64,000 nucleotides of DNA from Dechloromonas aromatica (nom. nud.) (GTDB taxonomy: Bacteria > Pseudomonadota > Gammaproteobacteria > Burkholderiales > Rhodocyclaceae): assembly GCA_004555545.1 (NCBI GenBank), contig SFHR01000001.1, positions 1-64,000 of the forward strand, written 5' to 3'. Positions 54,182-61,582 of the stretch are shown here, in pieces. The translations under genes were made by a program, and so were the position numbers. Under the pieces are notes generated by a model, which was given only the letters and a program-made list of their open reading frames with translations, searched no databases and had not been told where the DNA came from. Each line of letters begins with the position of its first letter. Positions within the stretch are counted from its first letter, which is position 1.

Positions 54182-56686
54182 ATGAGTAATTTGAATGTAA
54201 ATTTGCAGCCAGAAAATATCATTAGTAAATTAAAAATTTTGGCAAATATAACCGATAAGAATTGCGTTATAAATGAAGAAGAATGGCAATTATTAGCAAA
54301 AGAATTAAAGAATAATTTTTATAAAAATATGGGCGAAGATGAAATTTTTGACGCTTTAATTTTGTCTTGCAGAACGTTAATAGAAATTGATCCGTTTTGG
54401 GATAAAATGACTTCGCATATATTATTATTAAAGTTAGAAAATGAAGTAAATTTTGCTATTACTAATTGCAATAATAATATATTTTTTGAAAATGCTGATA
54501 ACTTTAATAATCTTATTAACATTTATTATAGAAAACAACAACAGCAAAATTTATTTAGTCAATACATTAAATTAGCCGTAGAAAATGGTTATCTAAATCC
54601 ACAATTACTAAACGATTTTGATTTAGATAAATTATCCGCAGCGTTAGATAATAATAAAGATTTCAAATTTAATTATTTGGGTTTGCAAACTTTATATGAT
54701 CGTTATTTTCTAACGCACTTTTTGCATAAAGATGAAAAGTATAAAATTGAATTACCTCAATTCTTTTTTATGCGTGTTGCTATGGGTTTGGCAATTAACG
54801 AAACCGATAGTAATAAAAATGATTTGGCAATAGAATTTTATAACTTAATTTCTAACTTTGATTTTATGTGTTCTACGCCAACGTTATTTAATTCTGGAAC
54901 TACTCATTCGCAATTATCATCGTGTTATGTTTCTACAATTGGCGATAGTTTGGAAGATATTTTTTCCGGCATAAAAGATAATGCAATGTTACAAAAATAT
55001 GCCGGTGGAGTCGGTAATGATTGGACAAATATTCGGGCTTTGGGAAGTTTAATTAAAGGAACTCACGGTGAAAGTCAAGGAGTTATTCCATTTTTAAAAG
55101 TTGCTAATGATACCGCCGTAGCAGTTAATCAAGGAGGCAAACGTAAAGGTGCTGTTTGTGCATATTTAGAAGTGTGGCATTTAGATATTGAAGAGTTCAT
55201 TGAATTACGCAAAAATACCGGTGATGAACGTCGTAGAACTCACGATATGAATACTGCTTTATGGGTGCCAGATTTATTTATGCAACGCGTAAATAATGAT
55301 GGAATTTGGACTTTATTTTCTCCGAATGAAGTTGCAGATCTGCATAAATTATACGGCAAAGAATTTGAAAAACAATACTTATATTATGAAAGCATTATTG
55401 CTGATAGTAAGCAAACAAAAATTAAATTATTTAAACAAATAAAAGCCAAAACTTTATGGCGAAAAATGCTAACGCAATTATTTGAAACTGGTCATCCGTG
55501 GATTACTTTTAAAGATAGTTTTAATTTGCGATCACCGCAACAACACGTCGGCGTAATTCATAGTAGTAATCTTTGCACAGAAATTGGCTTAAATACTAAC
55601 GAAAATGAAATTGCAGTATGTAATTTAGGGTCAGTGAATTTGGTTAATCATTTAACTGATAATTTAGATTTAGATTTGCCAAAATTACAAAAAACAGTCA
55701 GCACAGCTGTGCGTATGTTAGATAATGTAATTGATATAAATTTTTATCCGGTAGAAAAAGCCAAAAATTCAAATTTATTGCACCGTCCAATAGGTTTAGG
55801 TTTGATGGGCTTTGCTGATTGTTTGCAAAAAATGCACTTACCTTTTTATAGTTCAGAAGCAAAAGTATTTGCCGATAAAAGTATGGAATATATTAGTTAT
55901 TTTGCTTTGTGTGCAAGTCATAAGATTGCTCAAGAAAAAGGTATTTATTCTACTTTTAAAGGCAGTTTATGGAATAAAGGAATTTTGCCGGTTGATACTT
56001 TAAATTTAGTCAAACAACAACGCAATGCAAATGAATTAGCAATTTCTATGAATTCGTATGTAGAAAAAGAAAAATGGGAAGAAATTCGTAACAAAATCAA
56101 AAATGAAGGTTTGCGAAATTCTTGTTTAATGGCAATCGCTCCAACTGCAACTATTGCAAATATTGTCGGCGTTTCTAATGGTATAGAACCGCATTATCAA
56201 AACTTATATGTAAAATCAAATTTGTCTGGCGAATTTACTTTAATTAACACAAATTTAGTTAATGAATTAAAACAACTTGGAATTTGGAATCATAAAACTT
56301 TGAATATATTAAAGCAGTTTGATGGAAGTATTCAAAATTTGAATATCAATGAACCTTATAAATATCCTTTGGCAGATATTTTTGCCGGAGTTTTTGAGTT
56401 AGATTCTGCTGATTTAATAGAATGTGCTGCTTTGCGTCAAAAATGGATAGACCAAGCACAATCTTTGAATATTTATTTAGATAAACCATCTGGCAAAAAA
56501 CTCAATGATTTATATCAACAAGCGTGGAAATCTGGTTTGAAAAGCACTTATTATTTACGCACTTTGGGAGCATCTCAAACGGAAAAAAATATTATTCCAA
56601 ATGATATTGAAAAACCAAATGCTAATAATACTACTACTGCAAAATTTTGTAGCATAGATAATCCAGATTGTGAGGCTTGTCAGTAA
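54182..56686 (+). CDS. nrdA: Ribonucleoside-diphosphate reductase subunit alpha
   Basis: This class I large subunit reduces ribonucleotides for DNA synthesis. The 834 residues contain LSSCYVSTIGDSLEDIFSG (catalytic cysteine), GGVGNDWTNIRALGS, SSNLCTEIGLNTNENEIAVC (active-site Asn-Cys-Glu) and PTATIANIVGVSNGIEP, and end CSIDNPDCEACQ with redox cysteines. The N-terminus lacks the KRDG-type strand that opens a normal ATP-cone, retaining only a part resembling the second half (EIFDALILSCRTLIE). nrdB, expected next, is absent. The gene is much more AT-rich than iorB or paaK on either side. Confidence 0.95.
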   Translation: MSNLNVNLQPENIISKLKILANITDKNCVINEEEWQLLAKELKNNFYKNMGEDEIFDALILSCRTLIEIDPFWDKMTSHILLLKLENEVNFAITNCNNNIFFENADNFNNLINIYYRKQQQQNLFSQYIKLAVENGYLNPQLLNDFDLDKLSAALDNNKDFKFNYLGLQTLYDRYFLTHFLHKDEKYKIELPQFFFMRVAMGLAINETDSNKNDLAIEFYNLISNFDFMCSTPTLFNSGTTHSQLSSCYVSTIGDSLEDIFSGIKDNAMLQKYAGGVGNDWTNIRALGSLIKGTHGESQGVIPFLKVANDTAVAVNQGGKRKGAVCAYLEVWHLDIEEFIELRKNTGDERRRTHDMNTALWVPDLFMQRVNNDGIWTLFSPNEVADLHKLYGKEFEKQYLYYESIIADSKQTKIKLFKQIKAKTLWRKMLTQLFETGHPWITFKDSFNLRSPQQHVGVIHSSNLCTEIGLNTNENEIAVCNLGSVNLVNHLTDNLDLDLPKLQKTVSTAVRMLDNVIDINFYPVEKAKNSNLLHRPIGLGLMGFADCLQKMHLPFYSSEAKVFADKSMEYISYFALCASHKIAQEKGIYSTFKGSLWNKGILPVDTLNLVKQQRNANELAISMNSYVEKEKWEEIRNKIKNEGLRNSCLMAIAPTATIANIVGVSNGIEPHYQNLYVKSNLSGEFTLINTNLVNELKQLGIWNHKTLNILKQFDGSIQNLNINEPYKYPLADIFAGVFELDSADLIECAALRQKWIDQAQSLNIYLDKPSGKKLNDLYQQAWKSGLKSTYYLRTLGASQTEKNIIPNDIEKPNANNTTTAKFCSIDNPDCEACQ

Positions 56687-56741
56687 AAAATAAACATAAA
56701 TATAAATTATAAATAAATTATAAATAAATTATGAATAAATT

Positions 56742-57146
56742 ATGAAAAATTTATGGACTATAAGCATAGAAAGTCAAGTTGATTTATATGTTGGTTGTTT
56801 AGATTCTGAAAAACTAAAACCGCAAAAAGTCCTCATTGCTATTCAATGTGATTATGTTTGTAAAGCAGCAGAAAATAATATTAGTAATCTAAATTTAAAC
56901 GATTTTATAAACTATGATATTTTGTATAAAGAAATCCAAAATTTGCAAAATATTCCTCATATAGAATTGTTAGAAAATTATATTTTGTTATTGAAAAATA
57001 ATATTATTGCTGCTTTACAAAATGCAACAAAAAATAATAGCTTGATAACAGCTATAAAATTGTTGGAAATTTCTATGCAAAAGTTAGAAATTTACGATAA
57101 TGCCAAAGTAAAAGTTAGCAAAAAATTTTTTCCACGAGATTTATAA
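56742..57146 (+). CDS. Dihydroneopterin aldolase-like protein (FolB family, divergent)
   Basis: The 134-residue protein aligns by eye with FolB: VDLYVGCLDSEKLKPQKVLI (family: V..GV.dwE....Q.vvidl), FINYDILYKEIQNL (the DY..v...v segment), HIELLENYI (family vETLAe.I, catalytic Glu kept) and a C-terminal LEIYDNAKVKVSKK. That would place it in folate synthesis, upstream of folP. The final codons KFFPRDL and the stop are formed by the left arm of a palindromic element, so the native C-terminus has been replaced. Assignment is tentative. Confidence 0.6.
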   Translation: MKNLWTISIESQVDLYVGCLDSEKLKPQKVLIAIQCDYVCKAAENNISNLNLNDFINYDILYKEIQNLQNIPHIELLENYILLLKNNIIAALQNATKNNSLITAIKLLEISMQKLEIYDNAKVKVSKKFFPRDL

Positions 57147-57278
57147 AAATTTTTTTGGAAAATTCAATAAACTAAAAAGTAAAATTAAAATATAAAGCAT
57201 TCACTAAACTGAATTACTAAATTACTGATTTGAAAAAATATTGAATTTCCAAAAAAAATTTCTTTTTTCTCGTGGAAA
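57129..57278. repeat. Long-form palindromic element (about 150 bp)
   Basis: Left arm TTTCCACGAGA at 57129 and right arm TCTCGTGGAAA ending at 57278. Inside, GGAAAATTCAA (57157-57167) and TTGAATTTCC (57241-57250) extend the inverted repeat to about 38 bp each side, around a central segment of about 75 bp. It looks like a longer relative of the 45-bp element with the same termini. Confidence 0.75.
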
Positions 57279-57305
57279 ATTTTTATCTAATTCAATCTAA
57301 ATTTA

Positions 57306-57366
57306 CAAACTTATCAAACTTATCAAACTTATCAAACAATTAAACAATTAAACAATTAAACAATTT
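57306..57366. repeat. Two adjoining short tandem arrays before paaK
   Basis: Three AAACTTATC units are followed by four AAACAATT units, ending about 20 bases before the paaK ATG. Confidence 0.92.
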
Positions 57367-57386
57367 ATTTTTCAAGATCAAAAACT

Positions 57387-58700
57387 ATGCAACTGCAACC
57401 AGAATTTGAATCAATGTCTCGCCCAGAATTGCAAAAATTACAATTCCAGCGGCTCCAAAAATTATTAGAAAACGTATATGAAAAAGTCCCGTTTTATCGT
57501 CAAAGTTTTGATAAACACGGCGTAAAACCCAGCGACTTAAAATCTCTGCAAGATTTGCAAAAATTCCCTTTCACTTATAAACAGGATTTACGCGATAACT
57601 ATCCATTTAACTTGGCTTTGGCGGATAAAAAAGATTTTGTCAGAATTCACGCATCCAGCGGAACAACAGGCAAACCAACGGTTATGGTTTATACGCAAAA
57701 TGACTTACAAATTTGGTCGGATGTTATGGGACGTTCGCTCACCGGAGCTGGGATTACTTCCAATGATATTGTGCAAGTGGCTTTCGGTTATGGTTTATTC
57801 ACCGGCGGCTTGGGAGCACATTGTGGCGGAGAGCGTATTAACGCAGCAGTGATTCCAGCCTCTGGCGGAAATTCTAAACGGCAAATTACTTTGCTAAAAG
57901 ATTTGGGCGTTAATGCTATTTGCTGCACGCCGTCTTACATTTTGAGTTTGTTAGATACTGCCAAAGAATTAAACATTGATATCCATAAAGATTTAAAACT
58001 CAGAACCGGAGTTTTTGGTGCCGAACCTTGGGGCGAAGAAATGCGACAAAAAATTGAACAAGGTTTTAACATCAAAGCCATTGATATTTATGGACTTTCC
58101 GAAATTATCGGGCCGGGCGTTGCTTGTGAATGCCGTGAAGCTCAACACGGAATGCACGTCAATGAAGATCATTTCTTGATAGAAACTATCAACCCAGAAA
58201 CCGGCGAAGTTTTACAACCCGGCGAACAAGGCGAAATCGTCTTTACAACAATCAGCAAAACCGGAATGCCTTTGATTCGTTATCGCACACGCGACATCAC
58301 GCGTTTGATTACCGAGCCTTGTGCTTGTGGTAGAACTTTCCACAGAATGCAAAAAGTAATCGGTCGAAGCGATGATATGTTGATTATTCGCGGCGTAAAT
58401 GTTTTCCCAACGCAAATTGAATCCGTGTTGATGCAAAATAAAGAAGTCGCTCCGCATTATATGATTTTTGTCAGCACCGACGAACATAGCGGAATGGATA
58501 AATTAGAAGTGCAAATTGAGTTAAATGAGGAAATGTTCTCGGATATCACCAAAAACTTACAGCACTTGGAAAGCAATTACACCAAAGATATCAAAGACAT
58601 TATCGGCATTTCTTGCAAAGTTCGCTTGGTAGAAAAAAATTCCTTGCAACGCTTTGAAGGTAAAGCTCAACGTGTTATTGATACGCGTAAGAAAAAATAA
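57387..58700 (+). CDS. paaK: Phenylacetate-CoA ligase
   Basis: This acyl-adenylate-forming ligase activates phenylacetate with ATP and CoA. The 437 residues carry the AMP-binding P-loop [16 protein letters not shown], the PaaK-type [34 protein letters not shown], the hinge IRYRTRDIT and [20 protein letters not shown]. It is followed 54 bases later by an ACT-domain gene, a pairing typical of arylpyruvate-oxidoreductase clusters rather than of the aerobic paa operon. Confidence 0.95.
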   Translation: MQLQPEFESMSRPELQKLQFQRLQKLLENVYEKVPFYRQSFDKHGVKPSDLKSLQDLQKFPFTYKQDLRDNYPFNLALADKKDFVRIHASSGTTGKPTVMVYTQNDLQIWSDVMGRSLTGAGITSNDIVQVAFGYGLFTGGLGAHCGGERINAAVIPASGGNSKRQITLLKDLGVNAICCTPSYILSLLDTAKELNIDIHKDLKLRTGVFGAEPWGEEMRQKIEQGFNIKAIDIYGLSEIIGPGVACECREAQHGMHVNEDHFLIETINPETGEVLQPGEQGEIVFTTISKTGMPLIRYRTRDITRLITEPCACGRTFHRMQKVIGRSDDMLIIRGVNVFPTQIESVLMQNKEVAPHYMIFVSTDEHSGMDKLEVQIELNEEMFSDITKNLQHLESNYTKDIKDIIGISCKVRLVEKNSLQRFEGKAQRVIDTRKKK

Positions 58701-58717
58701 ATATAAATAATAAAATC

Positions 58718-58745
58718 AAAAAATTTTTATAAAAACTCGTGGAAA
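58718..58745. repeat. Palindromic element, right half
   Basis: The core plus ACTCGTGGAAAA end 10 bases before the ACT-gene ATG. The GGAAA of the arm lies where a ribosome-binding site is expected. Confidence 0.75.
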
Positions 58746-58754
58746 ATTTTCATT

Positions 58755-59201
58755 ATGAATACAAATGCAAATGCAAATCAAATGTATATCCAACAAATTT
58801 CTATATTTTTAGAAAATAGGGTTGGCAAACTTAATCAGGTCACGAACCTTTTGGCAAAATTCGGCATTGATATACGCACGATTGCTTTGGCGGATACCAA
58901 CGATTTTGGTATTTTGCGATTGATTGTAAATGATACCGAAAAGGCGTTATCAGTGTTGCAGGAAAATAATTTCACGGCAAAATTGACTAACGTAGTCGCC
59001 GTGAAAGTTCTAGACGAGCCGGGCGGTTTGGCAACAATTCTCGGCAAAATTGATGAAATCGGCGTTTCGGTTGAATATATGTATGCTTACACAAAACCGG
59101 TAAATAAAGAAGCGGTGATGATTTTCCGTTTTGCTGATGATGAATCTGCCATTAAATCATTGCAAGATAAAAATGTAGAGTTTTTGCATACATTGAATTA
59201 A
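58755..59201 (+). CDS. ACT domain protein (tandem ACT)
   Basis: The 148-residue protein has two ACT domains: residues about 7-75 (QISIFLENRVGKLNQVTNLL, with the Gly-binding turn) and about 78-145 (VKVLDEPGGLATILGKIDEI). Such proteins bind amino acids and are often encoded with iorAB and paaK, where a sensory role for aromatic amino acids is assumed. A Thr/Asn repeat at residues 2-8 precedes the domain. It likely shares a transcript with paaK. Confidence 0.88.
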   Translation: MNTNANANQMYIQQISIFLENRVGKLNQVTNLLAKFGIDIRTIALADTNDFGILRLIVNDTEKALSVLQENNFTAKLTNVVAVKVLDEPGGLATILGKIDEIGVSVEYMYAYTKPVNKEAVMIFRFADDESAIKSLQDKNVEFLHTLN

Positions 59202-59208
59202 GCAAAAA

Positions 59209-59252
59209 TTCCACGAGATTTCCCAAAAAATTTTTGAGATTTCTCGTGGAAA
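59209..59252. repeat. Palindromic element, complete copy (subfamily B-like)
   Basis: It is close to the copies at 37115 and 42899. It lies between convergent ACT and chemoreceptor genes and is followed by a TTTTTATTTT-type array (about 59256-59310). Confidence 0.93.
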
Positions 59253-59311
59253 ATTTTATTTTTGCCTTTTATTTTTATTTTTTTATTTTTTTATTTTTTT
59301 TATTTTTATTT

Positions 59312-61213
59312 TTAAATTTTTATAAATTCTACCGATTTAGTCATTTGCTCGGCTAGTTCATTCAGTCGTTTAGAATTTTCTAACACCGCATTGACCGAAT
59401 CTTCGGTATCGTGCGATAAATTAGACAATTCCTCTACGTCTTTGGCGATGATATCAGCTGCTTTCTGCTGTTCATTGAGTAGCACCGAAACATCTTTGAT
59501 AGAATTTTGCACCGAATTTGCAGTTTCTTTAATGCGGTTCATAGAACTTCCTGCGTCGGTAGCTTTTTCTACGCTGTCATTAACTTTTTGTGCACCATCG
59601 GCAATTCCGTTGATTGCGTCATTGGTGCACGATTGAATATCGGTAATCATTTGACTAATTTCGTGTGTAGATTGCGAAGTACGTTCGGCAAGTTTGCGAA
59701 CTTCATCGGCAACAACTGCGAAACCTCTACCGGCTTCTCCAGCCCGAGCTGCTTCGATAGCAGCATTTAACGCTAACAAATTAGTTTGATCCGCGATTTC
59801 CTTAATTACATTAACTATATCACCGATTTGGGCGGAACTTTTACCTAATTTTTCTATCATTTCTGCGGAACGATTTACCGAAGTTGCACCCTCATTTGCC
59901 GCTACGATAGCTATATTCAACGCCTCTTGGCTAGAATCTGACATCGCTCCGTTTTCTATGGCTAATTGAGTTGCTTGTGCAGTTTGTCCGGCTACATTGC
60001 TAACACTTTCGCTGATATTAGACAAAATCTTAGTAATATTAGTGGTAGTTTCACCTTGACGAGTTACGCTAACCGATGCTTTATCTGCGGTTTTCAATAA
60101 TTGTTCGGCGGATTGATTTAACTCAATGGCTCCATCACGGATTTTATGCACCAAGTCATTCAAGTTGCGACGCATCTTGCCGAGTTCTGCCATCATACTG
60201 GAATTATCGCCGGCTTTGATAGGCAAAGGAGTGCGTAAATTTCCGGCGGCAAAATTTTTTACTCCTTCCAAAGCCACCGATAATTCGCCACCCAAAGGAT
60301 TCAAAATATATTTTTGCAATAACAATAAAACTACGCCGATTAAAATTGCCGATCCAGCAATTACAAAAGCAAATACGGTAACTGTATCAACAGCAGCATC
60401 AGATTTTGGAAAAGCGACGGCTAATTTAGCATTCCAACTGCTGAAATTTTGCGAAGTAACATACCAATCAGAATTATTTTGGTCATCAATAATTTTTAAG
60501 GCATCGGCTTCGCTGATGTTTGCAGATTTCAGGGATATTTTGCCTAAGCTATTTTTCAGTGCGGCAAAACCGTTATCCATCACGGTTATTTTGCTGAAAG
60601 TTTCTTTTAACGTCTTCAAATTGATAGGAAATCCGGTGAACCAGGCTCCGATAACTTGGCGGTGAGTGTCAAAAATTGGTTCATAACCGACGATATATGG
60701 CTGACCAAAAATATTGGAAAATCCGTAATAAGCATTGCCGTTATTTAACGCAGTAATTACTTTTTCATCATTCAAACTGGTACCTACAACTTTATCGCCA
60801 CTGGGATTTTGCAAATTACTGGCAATACGTACATAAGAATCATTCTTACGAAGAATAATCGTGGCAACGCTTCCAGAGGCGGCAATTTTGTTGATTAAAT
60901 CCATATTTTCATTTTGTCTTACGGAGCCAAAATATAAATTTTCTTGGTCGGTAGAAATGCTTGGTTCGCCCAAACTCAAAGAGCGATCACGAAATTGGAA
61001 CATATTATATTTAACTTGATCGCTAATCAAATTGTGGGTAATTTGTAGCATTTGGATGCCGTCGTAAAGTTGTCTTTTAGCGATTTGTTCAGCGTTTTCC
61101 TGCGATGAATTAGTGCTGTAAATGGAAAAAGCGATCGCAGAACCGAATAGCAAAATGAAGACAAAAATTGCTACTGGCACGATAAAACGGAGTTTTAAAT
61201 TGTTTTCAAACAT
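59312..61213 (-). CDS. Methyl-accepting chemotaxis protein
   Basis: This membrane chemoreceptor has 633 residues. TM1 (about 10-31), a periplasmic Cache-type ligand domain (about 40-275) containing [18 protein letters not shown] and [19 protein letters not shown], and TM2 (about 283-306) are followed by a HAMP region and a long coiled-coil signalling domain. The highly conserved hairpin tip includes [20 protein letters not shown]. The Cache domain suggests direct sensing of a small molecule, whose identity cannot be read. It supports a chemotactic, flagellated cell, consistent with fliR and flaG. Confidence 0.95.
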   Translation of the reverse strand: MFENNLKLRFIVPVAIFVFILLFGSAIAFSIYSTNSSQENAEQIAKRQLYDGIQMLQITHNLISDQVKYNMFQFRDRSLSLGEPSISTDQENLYFGSVRQNENMDLINKIAASGSVATIILRKNDSYVRIASNLQNPSGDKVVGTSLNDEKVITALNNGNAYYGFSNIFGQPYIVGYEPIFDTHRQVIGAWFTGFPINLKTLKETFSKITVMDNGFAALKNSLGKISLKSANISEADALKIIDDQNNSDWYVTSQNFSSWNAKLAVAFPKSDAAVDTVTVFAFVIAGSAILIGVVLLLLQKYILNPLGGELSVALEGVKNFAAGNLRTPLPIKAGDNSSMMAELGKMRRNLNDLVHKIRDGAIELNQSAEQLLKTADKASVSVTRQGETTTNITKILSNISESVSNVAGQTAQATQLAIENGAMSDSSQEALNIAIVAANEGATSVNRSAEMIEKLGKSSAQIGDIVNVIKEIADQTNLLALNAAIEAARAGEAGRGFAVVADEVRKLAERTSQSTHEISQMITDIQSCTNDAINGIADGAQKVNDSVEKATDAGSSMNRIKETANSVQNSIKDVSVLLNEQQKAADIIAKDVEELSNLSHDTEDSVNAVLENSKRLNELAEQMTKSVEFIKI

Positions 61214-61320
61214 TATAAATTGAGTGTGCCTTTCTGTATATTTTTATTTTTGTTGTTACGTTTTTTTATGTAATTTGTGTTGTTTATGTTTTGATTTGCT
61301 TGTTAATTTTTGATAACAAT

Positions 61321-61506
61321 TTTCCACGAGATTTCAATAATTTCTTTTAAAAATTTCTGAAAACATTTCAAATATTTTTGAAAAATCTTTACATTTTTAT
61401 CAAAAATATAAAAAAGCGAGAATTATAAATAAAAATTATTACAAGCAAAAAATTTGACATAGTTTTTAAAATTTTTTCAAAAATTATTTTTAAAATCTCG
61501 TGGAAA
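61321..61506. repeat. Candidate long-form palindromic element spanning the divergent MCP/carB gap
   Basis: Left arm TTTCCACGAGA begins at 61321 and right arm TCTCGTGGAAA ends at 61506. The next 30 bases inward are roughly complementary but A/T-rich. The 186-bp span fills half of the 369-base gap, which holds no gene. It includes a TATAAT (61422-61427, minus strand, for the chemoreceptor) and a TTGACA (61454-61459, plus strand, for carB) without strong partners. Confidence 0.6.
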
Positions 61507-61582
61507 ATATTTAAAAATCTACAAAAAACAACAAAACAAAAAACAACAAAACAAAAAACAAAAAAACAAAATAAAAATCATT

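Noticed and set aside
5042-59252. Reading the dispersed palindromes as ordinary intrinsic terminators
   Set aside because: On either strand the stem ends in GTGGAAAA rather than a T-run, and copies occur upstream of genes, in an rRNA spacer and inside genes. An effect on 3' ends is possible but does not explain the family.
5042-59252. Reading the palindromes as a CRISPR array
   Set aside because: Copies are dispersed kilobases apart with no regular spacers and no cas genes.
61214-61582. A small gene in the chemoreceptor-carB gap
   Set aside because: No credible open frame was found. The gap is filled by element arms, possible promoter hexamers and an A/C-rich tandem array.
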